49,859 nucleotides of DNA from PALSA-607 sp036501485 (GTDB taxonomy: Bacteria; Actinomycetota; Actinomycetes; Acidothermales; Acidothermaceae). This document shows, piece by piece, positions 1 through 8,568 of the stretch. A program made the position numbers and the translations under genes. Location of the stretch: assembly GCA_036501485.1 (NCBI GenBank), contig DASYAG010000121.1:1-49859 (forward strand). The letters run 5' to 3'. Numbering within the stretch: position 1 is the stretch's first letter; each line of letters begins with the position of its first letter. The notes under the pieces were generated by a model. That model did no database searches. It had not been told where the DNA came from and saw only the letters and a list, made by a program, of their open reading frames with translations.

Positions 1-371
1 CGCGCGAAGTAGATGCCGCTTTGGCCGGTCCGCGAGTAGGCGACCGATCGTGCCTTAGTGAGCGCCCGCACGAGAGCCTCGGTCGTAGAAATATCTGGAT
101 GCGGGGCCCCACCAGCAACCGCAACGCCGATGCCCGTGCGCAAGATGGGCGTTGCCGTGCCGAGGTCGACCGCCGCCCCGAAGCCGGCGAGCGAATCAGT
201 CGCCGCGACGAGCACGTCGAAACGCTCCCCCGCCTCCACGCGACGGGCCAACTGGACCGTCGGGTCGTAGACCGCGGCGACCTCGCTGCCGGTTGCGGTC
301 TCGAAGGCTGGTACGACCGCTTCGTCGAACGCCTTACGCACGACCAGCGCGCTGAACAGTGTGATCGTCAT
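1..371 (-). CDS. ModA-like substrate-binding domain protein, C-terminus cut by window edge
   Basis: Reading from ATG at 371 leftward gives MTITLFSALVVRKAFDEAVV and continues open to the window edge (about 123 codons). The pattern resembles the periplasmic-binding fold of ModA-type molybdate-binding proteins: an opening beta-strand with LFS, a FDVLVAATD segment, and AYSRTGQSGIYF near the edge. A GAGGAGG ribosome site lies about 10 nt before the ATG. There is no signal peptide or lipobox: the protein starts directly at the first strand of the fold, so I infer it is cytoplasmic. It lies 81 bp downstream of an aldo/keto reductase on the same strand and is probably co-transcribed. Its role is unknown; a ligand-sensing or accessory role fits better than transport. 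The rest of the gene is outside the window. Confidence 0.7.
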   Translation of the reverse strand, partial: MTITLFSALVVRKAFDEAVVPAFETATGSEVAAVYDPTVQLARRVEAGERFDVLVAATDSLAGFGAAVDLGTATPILRTGIGVAVAGGAPHPDISTTEALVRALTKARSVAYSRTGQSGIYFA

Positions 372-452
372 GTTTCTTGGGTCCTCCTCAGGGGTGTTGA
401 GGAGCACGCTGTTGTGCTCCATCGCGTTGCTCAGGTTCCGTCTGCGCGTCCG

Positions 453-1466
453 TCATCCGTGGGTATCGGGTCGGGTGGTCGGCGAGAAGGTGCGCTCCGG
501 ATCACGGATTATGACGCCAGCCACTGCCGCATCAATCCGTGCAAGGAGCGAAGGGTCGAGCCGCACGCCTGCGGCGTTGGCATTCGATGAGATCTGCTCG
601 GGCCGCGAGGCGCCGACAATCGCGGATGACACGTTGGGGTTCTGCAGCACCCAGGCAATCGCGAGTTGGGGCATTGTCAGACCCGCCTCCGCGGCAAGCG
701 GCACGAGCCGCTGAACCGCAGTCAGGGTGTCGTCGGAGACGAAGCGGTCGACGAGCATCGCGCCGTGCTCCGGATCGGCCGCTCGCGTTCCGGCTTCCGG
801 GGCGCGGCCCGGAAGGTACTTGCCTGTGAGCGCGCCCTGGGCGATCGGCGAAAAGACGATCTGCGAGATGCCGAGTTCGACACTCGCGGGCACGATGCGC
901 TCCTCGATCACCCGCCAAAGAATCGAGTACTGCGGCTGGTTGGAGACAAGCTGAATGCCGAGATCCTTCGCGAGCGCGGCCCCCGCACGCAGCTGCTCGG
1001 CGGTCCACTCGCTCACCCCGATGTACAGCACCTTTCCCTGCCGCACGAGGTCCGCAAGCGCCTGCATCGTTTCCTCTAGCGGCGTCTCCACGTCGAACCG
1101 ATGCGCCTGATAGACATCGATGTAGTCAGTCCGCAGCCGCCGCAGCGAGCCCTCGATCGCTTCCCTGACGTGCTTGCGCGAGAGTCCCACGTCGTTGTGC
1201 CCTCCCGGGCCAACGACGTTGTACAGCTTGGTGAGAATCTCGATCGACCCACGCTGGACGCCCTGCAGGGCGCGTCCTAGAACCTCCTCCGCCCGGGTGT
1301 TGGCATAGACGTCGGCGGTGTCGAACGTCGTGATGCCCGCGTCGAGCGATGCCCGCACGATGGCGTGCGCAACATCGTCGGCGAGCTGGCCGCCGTGCGT
1401 AATCCAGTTGCCATAGGCAATCGCCGAGACCTTGAAACCGCTCGACCCGAGGTACCGATACTCCAT
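453..1466 (-). CDS. Aldo/keto reductase (Kv-beta/YghZ-like)
   Basis: Predicted NADPH-dependent aldo/keto reductase of 337 residues, a typical family length. I chose ATG 1466 (MEYRYLGSSGFKVSAIAYG) because the family pattern begins there, with AAAGGA upstream; the open frame continues to 1820 but into the divergent gene. Tetrad positions are visible: Asp and Tyr in TFDTADVYANTRAEEVLG, Lys in ILTKLYN, His in VYQAHRFD, followed by GKVLYIGVSEW. The C-terminal SAIVGASRPEQ is the usual cofactor-phosphate contact region. The closest flavour is the potassium-channel beta-subunit-like group of bacterial AKRs. It is followed on the same strand by the ModA-like gene and is divergent from the GH78 rhamnosidase, so a shared regulatory region with the 1597-1608 operator is likely. 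Substrate unknown; a sugar or sugar-derived aldehyde is inferred from context. Confidence 0.88.
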   Translation of the reverse strand: MEYRYLGSSGFKVSAIAYGNWITHGGQLADDVAHAIVRASLDAGITTFDTADVYANTRAEEVLGRALQGVQRGSIEILTKLYNVVGPGGHNDVGLSRKHVREAIEGSLRRLRTDYIDVYQAHRFDVETPLEETMQALADLVRQGKVLYIGVSEWTAEQLRAGAALAKDLGIQLVSNQPQYSILWRVIEERIVPASVELGISQIVFSPIAQGALTGKYLPGRAPEAGTRAADPEHGAMLVDRFVSDDTLTAVQRLVPLAAEAGLTMPQLAIAWVLQNPNVSSAIVGASRPEQISSNANAAGVRLDPSLLARIDAAVAGVIIRDPERTFSPTTRPDTHG

Positions 1467-1555
1467 CGCTGGGATGAATCCTTTCACAAGCAGGTCCTCG
1501 ATCCGTTCGACCGAGACGAAGGCGTGCAACTGTACTGTAGGAGGGCTCGCCTGCA

Positions 1556-1608
1556 TTGACAGACCCGGCAAAGCGGGGCTAACCTCCATCCGTTTATGAA
1601 ACGATTTA
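1556..1608 (+). promoter_or_regulatory. Promoter plus LacI-type operator for the rhamnosidase operon
   Basis: A -35 TTGACA (1556-1561) is followed after 18 nt by TAACCT (1580-1585). The operator TGAAACGATTTA (1597-1608) sits 11 nt downstream of the -10. The same layout (promoter, then operator) recurs at 9459-9518 and 13172-13227. The site also lies in front of the divergent aldo/keto reductase. Promoter assignment is inferred from sequence only. Confidence 0.65.
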
Positions 1609-1688
1609 ACCCGCGAGCGAGCCCCGCTGCAACTGCCTTTCACGAAGGTGGGCCGGGGCCCTCCGTAACGATCGGCAGGACGTAGCCC

Positions 1689-4367
1689 ATGGACAATCTG
1701 ATCGCCTACGACCTGCGCGCTGAGCACCTGCACGAGCCCATGGGCATCGATGTGGAGCGCCCACGCTTTGGCTGGCGTCTTCGATCTGATCGACGAGGCG
1801 CCCGGCAAACGGGTCACCACATCGTGGTCGAGCAGCTCTCCGCCGGCAACGCTGAGGCCTTGGAGGTCTGGGACTCCGATTGGACAGCGTCGTCAGACGG
1901 TGTCGATGTTGAGTACCTCGGGCCCCCGCTGGAGACAGGCAAGCGATATCGCTGGCAGCTGCGCCTGCGCGACGAAGCCGGCGTCGAGACCGACGCGGTC
2001 GACAGCTGGTTCGAGATGGGGCTGCTGCGGCCCGATGACCGTCGTGCGCGCTGGATCCACCGCGTGACTCGCGTCGACGGCGCGACCGATCCGCCGAGCG
2101 ACGCAACCCCAAGTCTCGCGACGCGACGGTTACCTCCCGCTGATCATCTCCGAACCGAATTCCAGGTGCGGCGTCCCTTCGTGCGTGCGCGGCTGTACGC
2201 GACCGCCCGCGGCGTCTACGTTGCGTGGCTCAACGGCGCGCGCGTCGGCGACCATGAACTGGCGCCGGGATGGACGGACTACCGAGATCGCATCGTATAT
2301 CAGACGTTCGACGTAACCGACTTGCTGAATCGCGGAGCGAACGCGCTAGGGATCATGCTCGGCGAGGGATGGTGGAGCGGCTTCTACGGTTCCGACCGGC
2401 GCCGACAGGGATTCCACTACGGGGAACTTCCAGAGGCGTGGGCGCAGCTTCGGATCGACTACGCGGACGGCAGCTCGGAGCTCGTTGTCACCGGCGAGGG
2501 ATGGACCGTTTCGGGCGGTCCGATCCTTTACAGCGATCTGCTTATGGGCGAGTCATACGACGCACGGCGTGAGCTTGGTGCGTGGACCGAACCCGGCTTC
2601 GACGCTGCCGCTTGGCAGCCCGCCGAGATCGATGACGGGCCGCTTGGCCGGCTCGTCGGGATCCGTGACGAACCTATCCGCGCCGTCGAACGGCTACCGG
2701 CGGTTGCATGTACCCGCCACGGCGATGGTTGGATCCTCGATTTCGGCCAGAACATCTCGGGACGGGTGCGCTTCACCTTCCGGGACGAGTCATCAGGGAC
2801 GATCGTGCGGATGCGTTACGCCGAGGTGCTGCAAAGTGACGGATCGCTCTACACCGAGAACCTCCGCACGGCGGAGGCGACAGACACGTTCGTGTCGGCG
2901 GGTGCGGGTGTCGAGAGCTATGAACCCAGCTTCACCTCCCACGGTTTCCGGTACGCGGAGGTCACCGGCCTCGCTGGCCGCCTCGAGGCCGGGGATGCCG
3001 AGGCCGTCGTGTTGCGCAACGACATCTGCTGGTCGGGTTCGTTCGAGACCTCCAACCCGGACGTCAATCAACTCGAGCGAAACATCCGCTGGGGTCAACG
3101 GGATAACTTCGTCGCCGTCCCCACGGATTGCCCTCAACGGGACGAGCGACTCGGTTGGACCGCAGACGTCCAGGTTTTCTTTGCGACGGCCGCGTACAAC
3201 GCCGACGTCCAGGCCTTCTTCGACCGGTGGCTTCGCGATGTCCGATTCGGTCAGACGGAGGAAGGGTCGTTCCCGGATGTGGCGCCGAAGATCACGATCC
3301 TGACCGAGGGAGCTCCGGCGTGGGGAGACGGCGGTGTCGTGATTCCTTGGAAGCAGTACCAGTTTTTCGGCGACCGTCGTCTGCTCGAGGAGTCGTATGC
3401 GTCGATGGTCCGCTGGATCGACTTCCTTGAGCTGAACAACCCTGACGGGATCTGGCGTCGTCGGGCCGGGAAGAACTACGGCGACTGGCTTCAGGTCGAC
3501 GCGACGACTGATCGCCACGTGCTGGCGACTGCGTATTTCGCTTACAGCACTGAGCTGGTCGCGGCAGCTGCTACCGCTCTGCGGCGCGACGACGACGCCG
3601 CGCGGTATCGCGCTCTCGCGGGCCGGATCCGTGCGGCGTTCAGACGTGAGTTCGTCGACGACAACGCAATGGTCAAGGGCGACACCCAGACCTCGTACCT
3701 TCTGGCGCTTGCCTTCAAGCTCGCACCCGACCTGCACGACCAGTTCGCCGGCCACCTAGTTCGAACGATCGAGGAACACGGCGGATCGCTGACGACCGGT
3801 TTCATCGGCGTCTCGTTGCTCTGTCCGGTACTCACCTCCATTGGCCGGGCCGACCTTGCGTACCGCCTGCTGCTGCGCGACGGCTACCCGTCGTGGCTCT
3901 ACTCAGTGCGCCAGGGAGCCACCACAATCTGGGAGCGATGGGACGGCTGGACAAAAGAGCACGGCTTCCAATCGGCGAAAATGAACTCGTTCAACCACTA
4001 CGCCCTAGGGTCCGTCGGTGAATGGCTTTATCGCAGCGTCGCGGGGATCGACCAGGCTGCAGACTCGACGGCCTTCCGCCGACTCGAAATCGCCCCACAC
4101 ATCGAGACGGGCATCACATGGGTTACGGCCGACTACGACACGCCTGTCGGGCGGGTGAGATCAGCATGGAGGCGCGAGAAGGACGGGTATCTCTATGAGA
4201 TCGCGGTCCCGCCCGGGTCGCGAGCGCGGCTCCGCCTCCCAGGCAAGGGGTTACGCGAAGACGGCGCGCCGGCAGCACAAGGAGCTGGCATAGAAGACGT
4301 GCGGGAGTACGACGGCGGAACTGAGCTAGTGGTCCAGTCCGGCAACTATGTATTCACAGCCGAATGA
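1689..4367 (+). CDS. GH78 family alpha-L-rhamnosidase
   Basis: Predicted alpha-L-rhamnosidase releasing terminal L-rhamnose from oligosaccharides or glycosides. The 892-residue length and layout fit GH78: an N-terminal beta-sandwich region (about 1-150), the Bac_rhamnosid_N-like domain (about 155-330), a linker sandwich with QNISGRVRFTF and YTENLRTAEATDTF, then the (alpha/alpha)6 catalytic barrel. The hallmark PTDCPQRDERLGWTADVQ lies near residues 477-494 and carries the acidic catalytic cluster. NSFNHYALGSVGEWLY near 766-781 supplies the second conserved glutamate. No signal peptide is seen, so the enzyme is probably intracellular and acts on imported sugars. ATG 1689 has AGGA 9 nt upstream. 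It is first in an operon with the SDR at 4389 and sits behind a promoter and LacI-type operator. Confidence 0.95.
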   Translation: MDNLIAYDLRAEHLHEPMGIDVERPRFGWRLRSDRRGARQTGHHIVVEQLSAGNAEALEVWDSDWTASSDGVDVEYLGPPLETGKRYRWQLRLRDEAGVETDAVDSWFEMGLLRPDDRRARWIHRVTRVDGATDPPSDATPSLATRRLPPADHLRTEFQVRRPFVRARLYATARGVYVAWLNGARVGDHELAPGWTDYRDRIVYQTFDVTDLLNRGANALGIMLGEGWWSGFYGSDRRRQGFHYGELPEAWAQLRIDYADGSSELVVTGEGWTVSGGPILYSDLLMGESYDARRELGAWTEPGFDAAAWQPAEIDDGPLGRLVGIRDEPIRAVERLPAVACTRHGDGWILDFGQNISGRVRFTFRDESSGTIVRMRYAEVLQSDGSLYTENLRTAEATDTFVSAGAGVESYEPSFTSHGFRYAEVTGLAGRLEAGDAEAVVLRNDICWSGSFETSNPDVNQLERNIRWGQRDNFVAVPTDCPQRDERLGWTADVQVFFATAAYNADVQAFFDRWLRDVRFGQTEEGSFPDVAPKITILTEGAPAWGDGGVVIPWKQYQFFGDRRLLEESYASMVRWIDFLELNNPDGIWRRRAGKNYGDWLQVDATTDRHVLATAYFAYSTELVAAAATALRRDDDAARYRALAGRIRAAFRREFVDDNAMVKGDTQTSYLLALAFKLAPDLHDQFAGHLVRTIEEHGGSLTTGFIGVSLLCPVLTSIGRADLAYRLLLRDGYPSWLYSVRQGATTIWERWDGWTKEHGFQSAKMNSFNHYALGSVGEWLYRSVAGIDQAADSTAFRRLEIAPHIETGITWVTADYDTPVGRVRSAWRREKDGYLYEIAVPPGSRARLRLPGKGLREDGAPAAQGAGIEDVREYDGGTELVVQSGNYVFTAE

Positions 4368-4388
4368 CGCTTCCACGAGAGGAACACA

Positions 4389-5246
4389 GTGCCCACTTGG
4401 TTGATCACCGGGTGCTCGACAGGGATCGGACGCGCCCTAGCTGAGACTGTCGTCGAGCGGGGGTACAACGCGATCATCACTGCGCGGGACATCTCGACGG
4501 TGCGGTCCATCGCGGTGGGGCACCCGAAGAGTGCCTTGGTCGAAGCTCTCGATGTCACGGATTCCTCGAGAATCCGCGAGGTAGTTCAGCACGCCGAAGA
4601 ACAATTTGGCGGAATTGACGTCCTCGTCAACAATGCCGGTTACGGCTACCGCGCCGCGACTGAGGAGGCGCCGGACGAAGATGTGCAGCGGCTTTTCAGC
4701 ACGAACTTTATGGGCCCCGTGCACCTCATCCGGGCGGTGTTGCCAGGGATGCGGGCACGGCGCTCCGGAACGATTTTCAATGTCTCGTCGATCGGGGTCC
4801 GTCTGATGATGGCGGGCGGCGGTTACTACGCAGCAAGCAAAGCGGCGCTTGAAGCGATGACGGGTTCACTGCGCAAGGAGGTAGGCCCGCTTGGCATCCG
4901 GGCGATCACCGTCGAGCCTGGAGGTTTCCGAACTGATTTCGCGGGTCGATCGCTGCAGCAGTCGCCGACAGCGATCGACGACTATGCGAACACGGCAGGC
5001 CTGCGGCGCAAGGAAAACGAGCACGCCCATGGGACGCAGCCTGGTGACCCTCGACTGGCAGCTGCGGCGCTGATTCGAGTTGCCGAATCGCAGGACCCAC
5101 CGGGCCTGCTTCTGCTCGGCCAGGATGCGCTCGCTGAGTTTGCGTTGAGACGCGCGACGGACGACGCCGATGTGACGGCATGGCGAGACGTAAGTGCAAG
5201 CACCGACTTCGAAACGCAGTCGTCGAAGGATCACGCGGCGGTCTGA
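4389..5246 (+). CDS. SDR family NAD(P)-dependent oxidoreductase
   Basis: Classical short-chain dehydrogenase/reductase of 285 residues. The nucleotide-binding motif TGCSTGIG is near residue 8, NNAG follows in VLVNNAGYGY, and the active-site pair is Tyr/Lys in YYAASKAALEAM with the catalytic Ser in NVSSIG. The extended C-terminus after the PGGFRTDF loop matches SDRs that act on larger or hydrophobic substrates. The start is GTG 4389, with GAGAGGA about 6 nt upstream and a 21-bp gap after the GH78 gene, so the two are probably one operon. It converges with the SDR encoded on the other strand, whose uninterrupted frame runs antisense through this gene's 3' part. Substrate unknown; oxidation of the released sugar or aglycone is inferred. 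Confidence 0.88.
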   Translation: MPTWLITGCSTGIGRALAETVVERGYNAIITARDISTVRSIAVGHPKSALVEALDVTDSSRIREVVQHAEEQFGGIDVLVNNAGYGYRAATEEAPDEDVQRLFSTNFMGPVHLIRAVLPGMRARRSGTIFNVSSIGVRLMMAGGGYYAASKAALEAMTGSLRKEVGPLGIRAITVEPGGFRTDFAGRSLQQSPTAIDDYANTAGLRRKENEHAHGTQPGDPRLAAAALIRVAESQDPPGLLLLGQDALAEFALRRATDDADVTAWRDVSASTDFETQSSKDHAAV

Positions 5247-5269
5247 ACGATGTGGCTTCGTGGCCGGCG

Positions 5270-6051
5270 TCACGCAACGTGCGATCGCCATTCACGTCGT
5301 AGGTGGCGCCGGTGATGTAGCCCGCTTCTGGACCCAGGAGGAAGTTGATGAGAGCCGCAACATCGTCGGGGGTGCCGATCCGACCGACAAGGCTGTCCTT
5401 TAGGAGCGCGTCCCGACGCTCGTCGGTCAACGGGCCACCCATGATGTCGGTGTCGATCGAACCCGGGCAGACCGAGTTCGCTGTTATGCCGTACGGCCCG
5501 AGTTCGCGCGCAAGGGTTCGGGCGAATCCCAAAAGCGCGGCCTTCGAGCCGGAGTACGCGGCACGACCACAGACGCCACCCCCGCGTTCGGCTGACGTCG
5601 ATGAGACATTCACGATGCGTCCGATCCGATGTCGCGCCATCACGAGGGCAGCTTCCTGTGTCACGTGATAGGCACCCCCGACGTTGACGTTCATCACCCG
5701 ATGCCACTCGGCAGGATCCACCTCGAGAAAAGGGACCGGTGAGCTCACGCCGGCGTTGTTCACGAGTCCTACAAGCTGAGGCATGACGCCTACCACGTGC
5801 GTGACAGCCCGCGTCACCTGCGTTCGATCCGTGATGTCTACTGCAATCCCTACCGCAACAGCATCGTGTTCGGCACGCACCTCGGCTGCGACGGCCTCGC
5901 ACGCGTTCGCGTCGAGGTCAAAGATCGCAACGGACCAGCCGTCTCGTGCCAATCGATGAGCCGTCGCCCGTCCGATGCCGCGGGGCGAGGCCGCACCCGT
6001 CACGATCGCGGTGCGCTCGCTCGGATACATCGCCGCCACGGTCCCCTGCAT
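5270..6051 (-). CDS. SDR family oxidoreductase with apparent 3'-end frameshift
   Basis: A classical SDR of the FabG-like type: TGAASPRGIGRA for NAD(P) binding, NNAGVSSPVPF, NVSSTSAERGG, catalytic YSGSKAALLGFART, and PGSIDTDIMGGP. The expected end is a VNGG tail with a few more residues. Here the frame reads TYDVNGDRTLRDAG and stays open to 4906, antisense through the neighbouring gene. One extra G after AATGGC would give VNGGSHVA and a TGA at 5270-5272; that stop is present in the alternate frame. I therefore end the gene at 5270 and infer a 1-nt deletion or sequence error near 5285. The start is ATG 6051 (MQGTVAAMYP) with GAGGTG upstream; ATG 6057 or 6030 are alternatives. It is divergent from the 2-hydroxyacid dehydrogenase at 6140. 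Confidence 0.8.
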
Positions 6052-6085
6052 CACCATCACCTCACGTTGCAAGACACTGTAAAAG

Positions 6086-6095
6086 TAGAAGGCTT
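6086..6095. promoter_or_regulatory. Candidate operator motif shared with the GntR gene promoter
   Basis: The 10-mer TAGAAGGCTT lies in the divergent SDR/2-hydroxyacid dehydrogenase promoter region (6052-6139). The same 10-mer occurs at 33164-33173, just upstream of the GntR-type regulator. This divergent region has no LacI-type operator, unlike nearly all other catabolic promoters here. That the motif binds the GntR protein is speculation. Confidence 0.25.
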
Positions 6096-6139
6096 GTTGA
6101 TGCCGCGCCGCGTCGCGCGGCCGACGGATAGGAGACGCC

Positions 6140-7138
6140 ATGCGGCCGGTTGTCGGTGTCGTCCACTACAGCGACATATACGACAGGCTGCGCAACTCTT
6201 CCTCGCGCGTGGAGTGGAGATCGCGTCCGACCGCCGAATCGCTCGTCCCCGGTTTCTATCCCGACCTCGATGCGTTGTTTATCGAGGTGCCTCACGAACG
6301 ATGGCCGGAGTTCTCCGTGGAACTGCTCGTGCACCTTCCCGCGATGCGGCGCCTTCGGTGGATTCATGTCGCCGCCTCTGGCGTCGAGGCGCTTCTGGTC
6401 CCTCAAATCGTCGAGAGCGAACTGATCGTCACAAACGCTGCGGGCGTACTGGACGAACCGATCGCGGAATACATCCTCGCGGCCGTCGCATCGCTTGCGA
6501 AGCAACTGCCCAGGACGATCGACCTGCAACGGCAGAGAGCGTGGATGCATCGGGACGTGGCCTTGCTGCGCGGTGCGCGAACGATCATCCTTGGTCCCGG
6601 AGGAATCGGGCGCGAGGCAGGCCGATTGCTTTCCGCTATCGGGATGACCGTCGTCGGCGTCGGCCGTAGCAGACGTGACGAAGATCCCGTCTTCGGACAC
6701 GTGCATGGCGCCGGTGAACTGGAAGAACTCGTTCGGACAGCCGACTACCTCATCAACACGATCCCGTTGACGCCTGACACGATCGACGTCGTGAGCGCCC
6801 GGATACTTGCAGCGTGCAAACCGGGACTGTCCTTGGTCAGTATCGCCAGGGGCGAGACAATCAACATGCCCTCCCTCGTTCGTTCTCTCGAATCCGGCCA
6901 GCTGTCGGCCGCACTGATCGACGGCTTCGAACATGAGCCACTCCCGAAGGACTCCCCTTATTGGGGCGTGCCCGGACTCATCGTGTCTCCCCACATGAGT
7001 GGTGCGATTCCGGATCGGCCCGATCGACACGTCGCGATCTTCACGAGTCATCTCGATCGGTTCCTCATCGGCGAGCTGCCCAACAGCGTTCTCGATAAGA
7101 GGCTCGGTTTTGTGACTCGCCAAGGCGAGTCGTCGTAG
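6140..7138 (+). CDS. D-2-hydroxyacid dehydrogenase family protein
   Basis: NAD-dependent 2-hydroxyacid dehydrogenase of 332 residues, interconverting a 2-hydroxyacid and a 2-oxoacid. The Rossmann motif GPGGIGREAGRL is near residues 153-164. The catalytic Arg lies in SIARGETIN, the acidic residue in DGFEHEPLP and the His in VSPHMSGA; together these are the family triad. The N-terminal domain ends in the WIHVAASGVEALL segment typical of the GhrA/phosphoglycerate-dehydrogenase-like group. ATG 6140 has AGGAG 5-10 nt upstream. It is divergent from the frameshifted SDR, so the two may share a promoter. A second homologue is at 26114-27037, also in the locus. The substrate is probably a sugar-acid-derived 2-oxoacid, inferred from context only. 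Confidence 0.87.
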   Translation: MRPVVGVVHYSDIYDRLRNSSSRVEWRSRPTAESLVPGFYPDLDALFIEVPHERWPEFSVELLVHLPAMRRLRWIHVAASGVEALLVPQIVESELIVTNAAGVLDEPIAEYILAAVASLAKQLPRTIDLQRQRAWMHRDVALLRGARTIILGPGGIGREAGRLLSAIGMTVVGVGRSRRDEDPVFGHVHGAGELEELVRTADYLINTIPLTPDTIDVVSARILAACKPGLSLVSIARGETINMPSLVRSLESGQLSAALIDGFEHEPLPKDSPYWGVPGLIVSPHMSGAIPDRPDRHVAIFTSHLDRFLIGELPNSVLDKRLGFVTRQGESS

Positions 7139-7151
7139 CGGAGGCCGAGCC

Positions 7152-8429
7152 TCAACGGCTGCCGGGCCAGCGGTATTCGAGCACGGACGCCGAGTGCATC
7201 TGCGCACCGGTGCCCGGTTCGCGCGGCGCCAAGTAACGGCCGCGATCGATCACTACCGGTGTGACGAAATGCTCGTGGAGGTGATCCACATACTCGATCA
7301 TGCGGTCATCCTTCCGGCCGGAGACTGCAACGAAATCGAACATCGAAAGGTGTTGCACCAGCTCGCACAGTCCTACACCGCCCGCGTGCGGACACACCGG
7401 AACACCGAACTTCGCCGCCAGTAGCAGGTTCGCGACGTTCTCGTTGATGCCGCCGACTCGAGTCGCGTCGATCTGCATGACTCCGATCGCGCGCGCCTGA
7501 AGCAGTTGCTTGAACACGACGCGATTCGCGACGTGCTCACCGGTCGCCACCGGAGTTGGCGCGATCCCCCGCGCGATCGCGGCATGGCCGAGGACGTCGT
7601 CGGGGCTCGTTGGCTCCTCGACCCAGTCGAGGTCGAAACGGGCAAGCCTGCGAATCCAGGAGATAGCCTCCTCGACGTCCCATCGCTGATTCGCGTCGAC
7701 AGCAAGACCAAGGCTTCCGACAGCCTCGCGAGCGATCGTCAAGCGCCGCAGGTCGTCGTCGAGCGATCCGCCGACCTTGAGCTTTACTAATTCAAAGCCG
7801 TCCGCGACCGCTTCTCGACAAAGCCGAGCGAGCTTAGTGTCGTCATAGCCGAGCCAACCGGGCGACGTGGCGTACGCGGGGTAACCCTCGACGAGAAGCC
7901 GGCGCTCGCGCTCGGATCGACCGCGCTCGGCCTCCCGAAGGAGATCGAGTGCCTCCGTCGGGGCAAGCGCGTCCATGATGTACCGGAAGTCGACGAGGGC
8001 GACGAGTTCCTCCGGAGACATGCGCGACAGCAGTTGCCAGACAGGAAGCCCTGCGCGCTTCGCCTTCAGATCCCACAGTGCGTTAAGAACCGCACCTATT
8101 GCCATATGCATGGCACCCTTCTCGGGTCCGAGCCAGCGCAACTGCGAGTCGTGAACGAGGATCTTCCATGCGGTACTCATGTCATCGAGGAGCGGCTCGA
8201 CCTCGCGACCGACCAATCTGGTAGCGGCGGCCTCGATCGCTGCTACCTGGACATCGTTGCCGCGACCGATGGTGAACACGAACCCGTGTCCTTCGTCCCC
8301 GATGTCGGTCCCGATGATGAGATATGCCGCCGAGTAGTCGGGATCGGCATTCATCGCATCCGATCCGTCGAGCCGTTGCGACGTAGGGAACCGAACGTCC
8401 GTGGTATTGATCCTGCTGATGCGACTCAC
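7152..8429 (-). CDS. L-fuconate dehydratase-like enolase-superfamily enzyme
   Basis: Mandelate-racemase-subgroup enolase-superfamily dehydratase of 425 residues. It closely matches the L-fuconate dehydratase pattern: KLKVGG (catalytic K-x-K), VDANQRW, WVEEPTSPDD and ATGEHVANRVVFKQL (three metal-ligand carboxylates), then the long family signature QIDATRVGGINEN, CPHAGGVGLCELVQHLSMFD and IEYVDHLHEHF. The reaction would be L-fuconate to 2-keto-3-deoxy-L-fuconate (EC 4.2.1.68); a related 6-deoxyaldonate is possible. The start is GTG 8429, preceded by AGAGGAG at good spacing. The gene is divergent from the aldo/keto reductase at 8569, across a weak LacI-type operator. It implies an oxidative, non-phosphorylated deoxysugar branch. 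Family call firm; exact substrate not. Confidence 0.9.
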   Translation of the reverse strand: MSRISRINTTDVRFPTSQRLDGSDAMNADPDYSAAYLIIGTDIGDEGHGFVFTIGRGNDVQVAAIEAAATRLVGREVEPLLDDMSTAWKILVHDSQLRWLGPEKGAMHMAIGAVLNALWDLKAKRAGLPVWQLLSRMSPEELVALVDFRYIMDALAPTEALDLLREAERGRSERERRLLVEGYPAYATSPGWLGYDDTKLARLCREAVADGFELVKLKVGGSLDDDLRRLTIAREAVGSLGLAVDANQRWDVEEAISWIRRLARFDLDWVEEPTSPDDVLGHAAIARGIAPTPVATGEHVANRVVFKQLLQARAIGVMQIDATRVGGINENVANLLLAAKFGVPVCPHAGGVGLCELVQHLSMFDFVAVSGRKDDRMIEYVDHLHEHFVTPVVIDRGRYLAPREPGTGAQMHSASVLEYRWPGSR

Positions 8430-8443
8430 GCCACTCCTCTTTA

Positions 8444-8481
8444 TTGCCGGCTCGCGTTACTCTCTCTATAATAACGTTTCA
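8444..8481 (+). promoter_or_regulatory. Promoter with overlapping LacI-type operator, divergent region
   Basis: TTGCCG (8444-8449), a 17-nt spacer and a perfect TATAAT (8467-8472) face the aldo/keto reductase at 8569. Overlapping the -10, the complement of 8470-8481 reads TGAAACGTTATT: one strong half-site and a weak second half compared with TGAAACGATTCA. Its location would let one repressor act on both the fuconate dehydratase-like gene and the reductase. Confidence 0.55.
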
Positions 8482-8568
8482 ACTGCACCTGACTTAACCA
8501 GTGTCTGAAGTTGAACTCCTCGATGTCGGACCGTCGGGTGCTTGACATGCCGCACATTGGGAGCAGGG

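Noticed and set aside
1467..1820. N-terminal extension of the first aldo/keto reductase
   Set aside because: It would run through the promoter/operator and into the divergent rhamnosidase; the AKR fold begins at 1466.
2793..3755. 320-codon minus-strand frame inside the GH78 gene
   Set aside because: Antisense to a clear rhamnosidase coding region; no recognisable domains; typical of high-GC DNA.
6062..7207. 381-codon minus-strand frame opposite the 2-hydroxyacid dehydrogenase
   Set aside because: The plus-strand gene has the full Rossmann and catalytic motifs; the minus frame has none.
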